From Acidobacteriaceae bacterium (GTDB taxonomy: Bacteria; Acidobacteriota; Terriglobia; Bryobacterales; Bryobacteraceae), in assembly GCA_019245255.1 (NCBI GenBank), contig JAFARV010000364.1, positions 1 through 7,314 of the forward strand: 7,314 bases of DNA, given 5' to 3'. The stretch's first letter is position 1, and each line of letters starts with the position of its first letter. Below, one piece after another: positions 1 through 5,168 of the stretch. The translations under genes and the position numbers were made by a program. Below the pieces are notes generated by a model, which was given only the letters and a program-made list of their open reading frames with translations, was not told the DNA's origin and did no database searches.

Positions 1-929
1 CAATCGAGCTGTTCCTTCTGGAACATCGGTCCGACTCCGAGGGTCGCCCGCATCCGCTCGGAATCCGTCCGCCCAAGACCATCGCCGCCACTGCCGATGC
101 TATTCGCCAGGAAAAGCTCGACTTGGTCTTCCTCGGCACTCCGCCCGAGGCCTCCATGGAACTCGCTCCTGCCATCCTCGGGACCGGGGCCAAAGTTGTT
201 GACCTCAGCGGAGCCTTCCGGCTCGGCGACCCCGAGACGTTCTCGCAATGGTACAAGGAGCGTCACACCGCCCCCGATCTGCTGAAAGAGGCGGTCTACG
301 GTCTCCCGGAGTTCTACCGCGACAAGATTCCCGGCGCCCGGCTGGTCTCAAATCCTGGCTGCTATCCCACCGCCGCGAATCTCGCCATTCGGCCGCTGCT
401 TCAGGCCGAGATTGCCGACCGAACCCGCGGAGTTATCTGCGATGCCAAATCGGGCGTCAGTGGAGCAGGGCGCAAGCCAACTCTCAAAACCAGCTTCTGC
501 GAAGTGACGGAGAATTTCACCGCCTACGCCGTTGTGAACCACCGGCACGTCCCCGAAGTTCTGCAGAATTCCGGATTGGGCGAGCGCGAATTCACATTTA
601 CAGCCCAGCTTTTACCTCTCGAACGCGGAATTCTCGAGACGATTTACATCCGGACTCATGGCATCGCGAAGGCTGTCGAACTGCTTTCTGTCTACGAAGA
701 AGCGTATGCAAACGAGCCGTTTGTGAGACTATATGCACCCGGCAAGTTGCCCGATTTACGATCGGTACAGCACACGAATTTCTGTGACATTGGGTTTGTT
801 TTTGATGCTGAGAGCCAGCGCGCCATCGTTGTCACTGCTCTCGATAATCTCGGTAAAGGCGCCGCCGGCCAGGCCGTCCAAAACATGAACTTGCTGCTGG
901 GATTCCCCGAAACCGAGGCGTTGCTTTGA
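1..929 (+). CDS. argC: N-acetyl-gamma-glutamyl-phosphate reductase, 5' end outside window
   Basis: Cytoplasmic NADPH-dependent reductase that converts N-acetylglutamyl 5-phosphate to N-acetylglutamate semialdehyde, the third step of the acetylated arginine pathway. The reading frame is open from base 3 without a stop, so the gene starts upstream; the TTG at 123 is internal. About 308 codons are present. Type 1 ArgC is usually about 345 residues, so roughly 35 N-terminal residues, including the glycine-rich NADP loop, are missing. The signature SNPGCYPTAANLAI is present, with the catalytic Cys codon at 360-362. The NHRHVPEV segment carries the conserved His (codon 546-548). Other family blocks seen are FLGTPPEAS, VVDLSGAFRL, YGLPEFYR, SGVSGAGRK and DNLGKGAAGQAVQNMN near the C-terminus. 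The TGA stop overlaps the TTG start of argB. Confidence 0.96.
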   Translation, partial: IELFLLEHRSDSEGRPHPLGIRPPKTIAATADAIRQEKLDLVFLGTPPEASMELAPAILGTGAKVVDLSGAFRLGDPETFSQWYKERHTAPDLLKEAVYGLPEFYRDKIPGARLVSNPGCYPTAANLAIRPLLQAEIADRTRGVICDAKSGVSGAGRKPTLKTSFCEVTENFTAYAVVNHRHVPEVLQNSGLGEREFTFTAQLLPLERGILETIYIRTHGIAKAVELLSVYEEAYANEPFVRLYAPGKLPDLRSVQHTNFCDIGFVFDAESQRAIVVTALDNLGKGAAGQAVQNMNLLLGFPETEALL

Positions 930-1702
930 AGGTTTTGGTCAAATTAGGGGGCACATTACTCGACGATGCCGATAGCCGCAACAGCCTTGGACGTCAGCTT
1001 GCGGAAGTATCTCGCCGATACGAGCTTGTCGCCGTGCACGGCGGCGGTAAACAGGTCACTCGCTACCTCGAGGAACGTGGCATCGCAAGCCGGTTTGTCG
1101 GCGGCCTGCGGGTCTCGGACGATGCTGTCATCGAGGCCGTTACGAAAGTGATCGCCGGCACTGTAAACAAACAGCTGGTCTCGGCAATTGTCGCTGCCGG
1201 AGAATCCGCGGTCGGTTTATCGGGAATCGATGGCCCGCTGACTACCGCCGTCCAACTCAGCCCGGAATTGGGTGCCGTTGGAAAACCGGTCAAAACTGAC
1301 GGACGGCTGCTCAATCTTCTGGTCAACGCCGGCCATGTGCCTGTGATCGCGTGCGTCGCGGGCGACGTCGCAGGCCGCATCTACAACGTGAACGCAGACC
1401 AAATGGCGGTATCCTGCGCGCTCGGATGGGGCGCCAGCAAACTCCTGTTCCTCACCGACGTTCCCGGTGTGAAAGATTCGTCCGGCTCGCTGATTGCCCG
1501 GCTCTCGCCCGGCGCCCTGCGTCATTTGATCTCCTCCGGCGTCGCTCACGGCGGCATGCAGGCCAAGCTCGAAGCCGCCATAACGGCGTTGCAGGGCGGA
1601 GTGGAGGAAATCACCGTCGCTCTCGGCCGCGAACCCGGCATCTGCCACCGGCTCCTGGCGGGCGAATCGCTCGGAACGCGGATTCTCGCGGAGGTTCAGT
1701 GA
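926..1702 (+). CDS. argB: Acetylglutamate kinase
   Basis: Cytoplasmic amino-acid kinase family enzyme that phosphorylates N-acetylglutamate with ATP, the second step of the arginine pathway. The protein has 258 residues. The N-terminal KLGGTLLDD gives the phosphate-binding Lys and Gly-Gly, AVHGGGKQV is the second glycine-rich loop, and FVGGLRVSD is the substrate-binding block. NVNADQMA and the C-terminal HGGMQAKLEAA are further family hallmarks. The start is TTG in a TTGA overlap with the argC stop. GAGG at 915-918 lies 7 bases upstream and supports it. The protein begins right at the first beta strand and lacks the extra N-terminal helix of arginine-inhibited hexameric kinases. By family knowledge this resembles the short, arginine-insensitive E. 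coli type, so feedback control probably lies elsewhere; that part is inference. Confidence 0.96.
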   Translation: MKVLVKLGGTLLDDADSRNSLGRQLAEVSRRYELVAVHGGGKQVTRYLEERGIASRFVGGLRVSDDAVIEAVTKVIAGTVNKQLVSAIVAAGESAVGLSGIDGPLTTAVQLSPELGAVGKPVKTDGRLLNLLVNAGHVPVIACVAGDVAGRIYNVNADQMAVSCALGWGASKLLFLTDVPGVKDSSGSLIARLSPGALRHLISSGVAHGGMQAKLEAAITALQGGVEEITVALGREPGICHRLLAGESLGTRILAEVQ

Positions 1703-2259
1703 CCACCACGGACATCGGACTAACGGTCCGTAAGGCGGGTATGCGAGACATCCCCGGCATCCTCGCCCTGATTAACTCCTACGCCGCAAACGGCATCATG
1801 CTGCCGCGCACCGAATTCGAAATGTCAGAAAACATCCGCGATTTCTCGGTCGCCTACGACGGTCAGGCCCTAGTCGGGTGCGGCGCCCTGCACTTTTACA
1901 CACCAAAATCGGCTGAAGTGCGTTCTCTCGCCGTTCTTCCCGCCGCCAAAAATCACGGCATTGGCCGAGCCGTCGTCCACGCCTTGGAAGCAGAAGCCGG
2001 CGAACATGATCTGGACTCGATTTTCGCCTTTACTTATGTCCCTGGATTCTTCCGCAAAATGGGGTTTTCTGAAATCGAGCGAGGCGAATTGCCCTTGAAA
2101 GTCTGGAAAGACTGCTTAAAGTGTCCGAAATTTAACGCTTGCGATGAAATTGCAGTATTAAAACGCCTGAAACAATCAGCAACTCACCAAGCCGAGAATT
2201 CCCTGCGTACTTTAAACAACATTGTAGCGTTACCTATCCTGGCAAAAGTTGCTCTTTAA
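1699..2259 (+). CDS. argA: Short GNAT-type N-acetylglutamate synthase (ArgA-like)
   Basis: A GNAT acetyltransferase of 186 residues, most likely making N-acetylglutamate from acetyl-CoA and glutamate, the first arginine step. I chose the GTG at 1699: it gives a GTGA overlap with the argB stop, has GGAGG at 1690-1694 four bases upstream, and places the first GNAT strand (LTVRKAGMRDIPGI) at residues 8-21. SLAVLPAAKNHGIGRAVV (residues 76-93) is the acetyl-CoA-binding motif A, and FTYVPGFFRKMGF (111-123) is motif B. LKVWKDCLKCPKFNACDEIA, with Cys139, Cys142 and Cys148, is typical of the short synthases (S-NAGS: free-standing, or the C-terminal domain of ArgH(A) fusions). This is not the classical ArgA, which carries a kinase-like domain. 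Position after argC-argB strongly supports the role. About 30 extra residues follow the usual family end and are AT-richer than the rest. Confidence 0.85.
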   Translation: MTTTDIGLTVRKAGMRDIPGILALINSYAANGIMLPRTEFEMSENIRDFSVAYDGQALVGCGALHFYTPKSAEVRSLAVLPAAKNHGIGRAVVHALEAEAGEHDLDSIFAFTYVPGFFRKMGFSEIERGELPLKVWKDCLKCPKFNACDEIAVLKRLKQSATHQAENSLRTLNNIVALPILAKVAL

Positions 2260-2299
2260 CCTAGGTTGATCCCTTGGAATTAAAAAATCTGAGAAATTT

Positions 2300-2329
2300 T
2301 TGCGCGATTTCCCAATTTTCCACTAGATT
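2300..2329 (+). promoter_or_regulatory. Weak sigma70-like promoter candidate for the molybdopterin-binding gene
   Basis: TTGCGC at 2300-2305 and TAGATT at 2324-2329 are separated by 18 bases in the AT-rich spacer after the arginine genes. Matches to the consensus are modest (3 of 6 and 4 of 6). The predicted transcript start would fall at about 2336, exactly where the palindrome cluster begins, which adds some plausibility. Some promoter is expected here, because the gene downstream is separated from the arginine run by 141 bases. Confidence 0.25.
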
Positions 2330-2336
2330 AGTTCTA

Positions 2337-2377
2337 CGAGTACCGGTTATACTCGGTACCGAGCAGCCTAGTACTCG
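2337..2377. repeat. Nested inverted repeats in the leader of the molybdopterin-binding gene
   Basis: Three symmetric pairings compete within 41 bases. CTCGGTACCGAG at 2352-2363 is a perfect 12-base palindrome. CGAGTA at 2337-2342 pairs with TACTCG at 2350-2355 across a 7-base loop. CGAGTAC at 2337-2343 also pairs with GTACTCG at 2371-2377, which would enclose the 12-base palindrome. The first two share bases 2352-2355, so they exclude each other as RNA hairpins. The cluster ends 9 bases before the GGGGGAA ribosome binding site (2387-2393). It could be an operator cluster for a dimeric repressor or a leader RNA switch. No T-tract follows, so it is not a terminator. Confidence 0.55.
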
Positions 2378-2400
2378 ATTTTAATTGGGGGAATCTTAAG

Positions 2401-3375
2401 ATGCGAGCGCAAACGGTAGAGATTCAGGAATCCGCTGGCCGGATTCTTTGTTGCACTATCTTCCGGCCCGGTGGGCGGAAATTGCTGGCCAAAGGCCACG
2501 TGCTCAGCGATGAAGACGTGCGTCTTCTTCAAACCGAAGGAATGGACAAAGTCTGGGTCACGGAACTCGAAGAAGGTGAAGTCTCTGAAGACCGTGCCGT
2601 TCTTGACGTTGCGAGTGCCATGTGCTGCGGCGCGATCGAAATCCGGCCGGCGGCCGGTGGGCGCGCGAATCTTATCGCCACTGAGGATTGTTGTGCGCTC
2701 GTCGACGACGAGCTGCTCAAGCAGCTCAACTGCACCGCCAGCCTCGTGATCGCAACCGTCAACAACTATCGGTTCGTAAAAGCGGGCGAGCGCATTGCCA
2801 CTGTCAAAAGTGCCCCCTTTGCGGTGTCGGAAGCGCAGCTCGAAACTGTCATCTCCATGCTTCGGGAGCGCGGTCCCATCCTCCAGGCGCGTCCCGTGCG
2901 CGATCCGAATGTCGCAATCCTATATACGGACCCAGTACACGGCGACCGCGCTCGTAGTCTCTTCGAAAGTGTAGTGCGAACCCGGCTTGAGCGTTTTGGC
3001 GCCAGCATTCGATTCGCTCTCTCGGCCGTCGAAGAAGAAGAGCACGTCACACGCGCTTTACAGCATCTCCTCAGGACGCGTCCCGGAGCGGTTCTCGTCG
3101 CGTCGACAACAGCGCCCGCTGGGCCCGAGGACGTGGTCGGCCGTGCCTTCGGGCGCTTGGGCGCGCATCTTGAGCGATTCCTCGCCCCGGTTGAACCTGG
3201 CAACCTCATGATGCTGAGCTACAAGGACGATACGCCGATGGTATCTGCACCCTGTTGTTTCCGCTCAGCAAAACCGAACGTTCTTGACCTCATCCTTCCG
3301 CCGGTGCTTGCCAGATACCGCATCTCGGGCTGGGAGATCGCCTCTCTCGGACACGGCGGCCTACTGGGCACCTGA
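2401..3375 (+). CDS. Molybdopterin-binding (MoCF-type) domain protein
   Basis: A 324-residue protein, probably cytoplasmic, that I assign to the family with a C-terminal molybdopterin-binding domain of the MogA/MoeA type. In some bacteria a related domain is fused to MobA-like molybdenum cofactor cytidylyltransferases. The N-terminal part (about 10-165) has LAKGHVLSDEDVRLLQTEG (29-47) and GERIATVKSAPFAV (129-142), typical of this family. The MoCF domain starts at NVAILYTD (170-177). ASTTAPAGPEDVV (234-246), PVEPGNLMML (263-272) and APCCFRSAKPNVLDLILP (283-300) form the cofactor-binding side. The C-terminal ISGWEIASLGHGGLL also fits. No nucleotidyltransferase domain is attached. The likely role is handling cofactor for a molybdenum hydroxylase, but the exact reaction is unknown. 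The ATG has GGGGGAA 7 bases upstream. Cysteine pairs at 17-18, 75-76, 97-98 and 285-286 are odd. A terminator follows, so the gene appears monocistronic. Confidence 0.8.
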   Translation: MRAQTVEIQESAGRILCCTIFRPGGRKLLAKGHVLSDEDVRLLQTEGMDKVWVTELEEGEVSEDRAVLDVASAMCCGAIEIRPAAGGRANLIATEDCCALVDDELLKQLNCTASLVIATVNNYRFVKAGERIATVKSAPFAVSEAQLETVISMLRERGPILQARPVRDPNVAILYTDPVHGDRARSLFESVVRTRLERFGASIRFALSAVEEEEHVTRALQHLLRTRPGAVLVASTTAPAGPEDVVGRAFGRLGAHLERFLAPVEPGNLMMLSYKDDTPMVSAPCCFRSAKPNVLDLILPPVLARYRISGWEIASLGHGGLLGT

Positions 3376-3404
3376 CGAATAACGGTTGTTTGCGTTGCTC
3401 CTTG

Positions 3405-3468
3405 CTGGCCAGGTGAGCGGCGGTCACTACTGGACCTCGCCGTCGTTTCGCCTGGCCAGTTTTTTCTT
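3405..3468 (+). terminator. Intrinsic terminator with long two-part stem
   Basis: CTGGCCAGG at 3405-3413 pairs perfectly with CCTGGCCAG at 3451-3459 and is followed at once by six T (3460-3465). The region between folds further: CGGCGGTC at 3418-3425 pairs with GACC (3433-3436) and GCCG (3439-3442), leaving two bulged bases (TC, 3437-3438). It lies 29 bases after the molybdopterin-binding gene and ends that transcription unit. The acyl carrier protein gene therefore needs its own promoter in the remaining 60 bases or so. Confidence 0.85.
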
Positions 3469-3531
3469 CGCTCCAATTTCCCGCCACTGGTAGAGCCATA
3501 TCTGCGAACGGTATGATGAGGGTTTCACACA

Positions 3532-3825
3532 ATGGCCGAACATTCGGAACGGGACGATCTCGCGAGCAAAGTCATTCGCGTGATCGCTCAAACTCAGCGC
3601 ATCCCTGTTGACTCCGTTAAGATCGACAGCACGTTCGAAGAGTTGAAGATTGATTCGCTCGACGGCATTAATATTGTTTTTGCTCTCGAAAATGAATTCT
3701 CCATCAACATCCCGGATGACGGTGTTCAGAACCTTCGCTCCGTTCGCGAAACCGTCGAGGGCGTCCGCAAACTGATTCAGGAAAAACAGGAAACATCAGA
3801 AACGGTTCCGCCGGGTGCGGCGTGA
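3532..3825 (+). CDS. Acyl carrier protein
   Basis: A small acidic carrier protein of 97 residues that would carry acyl or ketide chains on a 4'-phosphopantetheine arm. The attachment site is Ser42 in LKIDSLDGINIVFALENEF (residues 38-56), the usual D-S-L motif at the start of helix II. INIPDDGVQNLRSVRETVEGV (58 on) is the usual helix III/IV region. The C-terminal tail of about 15 residues beyond helix IV is Glu/Pro-rich and probably disordered. GAGGG at 3518-3522 lies 9 bases before the ATG. The stop overlaps the ketosynthase start by 4 bases, so this ACP is probably dedicated to that enzyme. The motif differs somewhat from housekeeping AcpP (DSLDGIN where AcpP has DSLDTVE), so I leave the gene unnamed. 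It most likely serves a specialised lipid or polyketide-like product. Confidence 0.93.
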   Translation: MAEHSERDDLASKVIRVIAQTQRIPVDSVKIDSTFEELKIDSLDGINIVFALENEFSINIPDDGVQNLRSVRETVEGVRKLIQEKQETSETVPPGAA

Positions 3826-5039
3826 CACGTGTCGCCGTGACTGGCCTGGGGCTGGTCTGTGCGCTCGGCGAGAACGTGGCTGAATGTTGGCAGACCCTCT
3901 GCCAGGGCGAGACCCGCATTCTCCCGTTAGCTGATCCGGGTAACCCACCCTATAAAATCCGTTGCGGCGCAGAGGTGCGCGGCTTCGAACCGCTTAAGCA
4001 TTTTTCTGAAAAAGATCTGCTTTTGCTCGAGCGCTTCGCGCAGTTCGCTACCGTTGCCGCTCGCGAGGCAATCGCCCAGAGCGGCCTCCGCTTCGGATCG
4101 GACCATCTGAGCGACGAGACCGCGATCATAACCGGAACCAGCCTCGGCGGACAGTTCACCGAAGAAGAAGGCTACAAAAGGCTTTACAAGGAGGGCAACA
4201 GCCGCGTATCGCCTTTAACCATTCCCCGCACTATGTCTAACGCCGGCGCCAGCCGCATCTCGCTCGAGTTCGGCATTCGCGGACCGGTTTACACCATCTC
4301 GACCGCCTGCTCGTCATCGAATCATGCCCTCGGACAGGCTTTCTGGCTGGTCCGGTCGGGCCAAGTCAAGGCCGCGATCGCGGGCGGAAGCGAGGCTGTC
4401 TTTGCTGAGGGCTTGCTCCGCGCCTGGGAAGCTATGCGCGTCGTGGCTCCCGACGTTTGCCGCCCTTTCTCAGCCGATCGCAAGGGCCTGTCTTTGGGCG
4501 AAGGTGGAGCGATGCTGGTACTAGAGAACTGGGCACACGCACAGGCGCGCGGAGCTGACATCCTCGCTGAGATCTGTGGTTTCGGCATGAGCTCCGATGC
4601 TTACCACATCACTCAACCTTCGCCCGAAGGTCCGGTCAAAGCGATGCAGTGGGCCCTCCGTGATGCAAGCTGTTGTCCTGCCCAAGTCAACTACATCAAC
4701 GCCCATGGCACCGGTACGCAAGTGAACGACGCTATCGAAACCGAAGCCATTCGCACGGTTTTTGGCGAGAATGCAAAACGCCTGCTGATCAGTTCAACAA
4801 AATCGATGCACGGCCACACCCTCGGAGCTGCAGGTGCCCTGGAAGCCGTCGCCACCGTGCTCACTCTGAAATACGGCATCGTCCCGCCGACCGCGAATTT
4901 CACCGCCCCCGACCAGTCGTCCCGCGATCTCGATGTCGTTCCTAATCTTGCGCGTGAAGCGCAGGTCGGGATCGCAGTTTCGAACACCTTTGCATTCGGT
5001 GGCCTTAATGCTACCCTCGTGCTGCGCAAAGCGCAATAA
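3822..5039 (+). CDS. Beta-ketoacyl-ACP synthase, FabF/NodE type
   Basis: A condensing enzyme of 405 residues with the thiolase fold, which extends an ACP-bound acyl chain using malonyl-ACP. The start is GTG in a GTGA overlap with the ACP stop. There is no good ribosome binding site, so translation is probably coupled. The catalytic set is complete: Cys163 in TISTACSSSNHALG, His295 in NAHGTGTQ, Lys327 and His332 in SSTKSMHGHTLGAAG. These positions match E. coli FabF Cys163, His303, Lys335 and His340 in order and spacing. PFSADRKGLSLGEGG and the C-terminal SNTFAFGGLNATLVL are further family blocks. In the KSMHGH segment His330 replaces the Thr of FabF, which I recall from NodE-like and other specialised ketosynthases. 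No ketoreductase, dehydratase or acyltransferase gene is in the window, so the product cannot be read from here. Confidence 0.93.
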   Translation: MTRVAVTGLGLVCALGENVAECWQTLCQGETRILPLADPGNPPYKIRCGAEVRGFEPLKHFSEKDLLLLERFAQFATVAAREAIAQSGLRFGSDHLSDETAIITGTSLGGQFTEEEGYKRLYKEGNSRVSPLTIPRTMSNAGASRISLEFGIRGPVYTISTACSSSNHALGQAFWLVRSGQVKAAIAGGSEAVFAEGLLRAWEAMRVVAPDVCRPFSADRKGLSLGEGGAMLVLENWAHAQARGADILAEICGFGMSSDAYHITQPSPEGPVKAMQWALRDASCCPAQVNYINAHGTGTQVNDAIETEAIRTVFGENAKRLLISSTKSMHGHTLGAAGALEAVATVLTLKYGIVPPTANFTAPDQSSRDLDVVPNLAREAQVGIAVSNTFAFGGLNATLVLRKAQ

Positions 5040-5124
5040 TGGCTGCATCGCCGTAAACCATTTCACAAATTTTTGCTAGGCATTGCGGGTGATTTCCGAT
5101 ATATTACAAGTGTTAGCTCTCACG

Positions 5125-5168
5125 ATTTCCACAATTTTTCCACGCGTTTTACACAGTTTTGTCACAGT
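5125..5168 (+). repeat. Four tandem 11-base direct repeats upstream of and across the HutI-like start
   Basis: Units start at 5125, 5136, 5147 and 5158 with an exact 11-base period: ATTTCCACAAT, TTTTCCACGCG, TTTTACACAGT and TTTGTCACAGT. The shared core is TTTtnCACa. The third unit fits the relaxed DnaA box pattern TTWTNCACA fully, and the others miss it by one base each. The 11-base spacing of half-sites is also the hallmark of OmpR/PhoB-family response regulator operators. The last unit covers the TTG start codon at 5159. A similar core, CATTTCACA, lies alone at 5059-5067. A TATATT at 5100-5105 could be a -10 element, although I see no good -35, so the repeats would sit downstream of transcription start and could block it. 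Confidence 0.6.

Noticed and set aside
123..929. Complete short argC starting at TTG 123
   Set aside because: The frame is open back to base 3 and the upstream residues are ArgC-like (GRPHPLGIRPPK, then DAIRQEKLDLVFLGTP), so the true start lies before the window.
1351..1698. Long N-terminal extension of the GNAT gene inside argB
   Set aside because: The frame is open upstream, but it is an Arg-rich out-of-frame reading of argB. The GTG at 1699 with its own GGAGG site gives the normal GNAT start.
3512..3517. TATGAT as a -10 element for the acyl carrier protein gene
   Set aside because: It is close to consensus, but no -35 lies at the right distance (the hexamer 17 bases upstream is GGTAGA) and transcription would begin after the ribosome binding site, leaving almost no leader.
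5073..5105. TTGCTA (5073-5078) or TTGCGG (5083-5088) with TATATT (5100-5105) as a sigma70 promoter
   Set aside because: The -10 is good, but the spacers are 21 and 11 bases, both outside the normal range. I keep only TATATT as a possible element, noted under the repeat array.
5059..5166. Chromosomal replication origin suggested by DnaA-box-like sites
   Set aside because: Only one site fits the relaxed DnaA pattern fully, no strict TTATCCACA is present, and no dnaA, dnaN, gyrB or parAB gene is nearby. The strict 11-base phase fits a regulator operator better.
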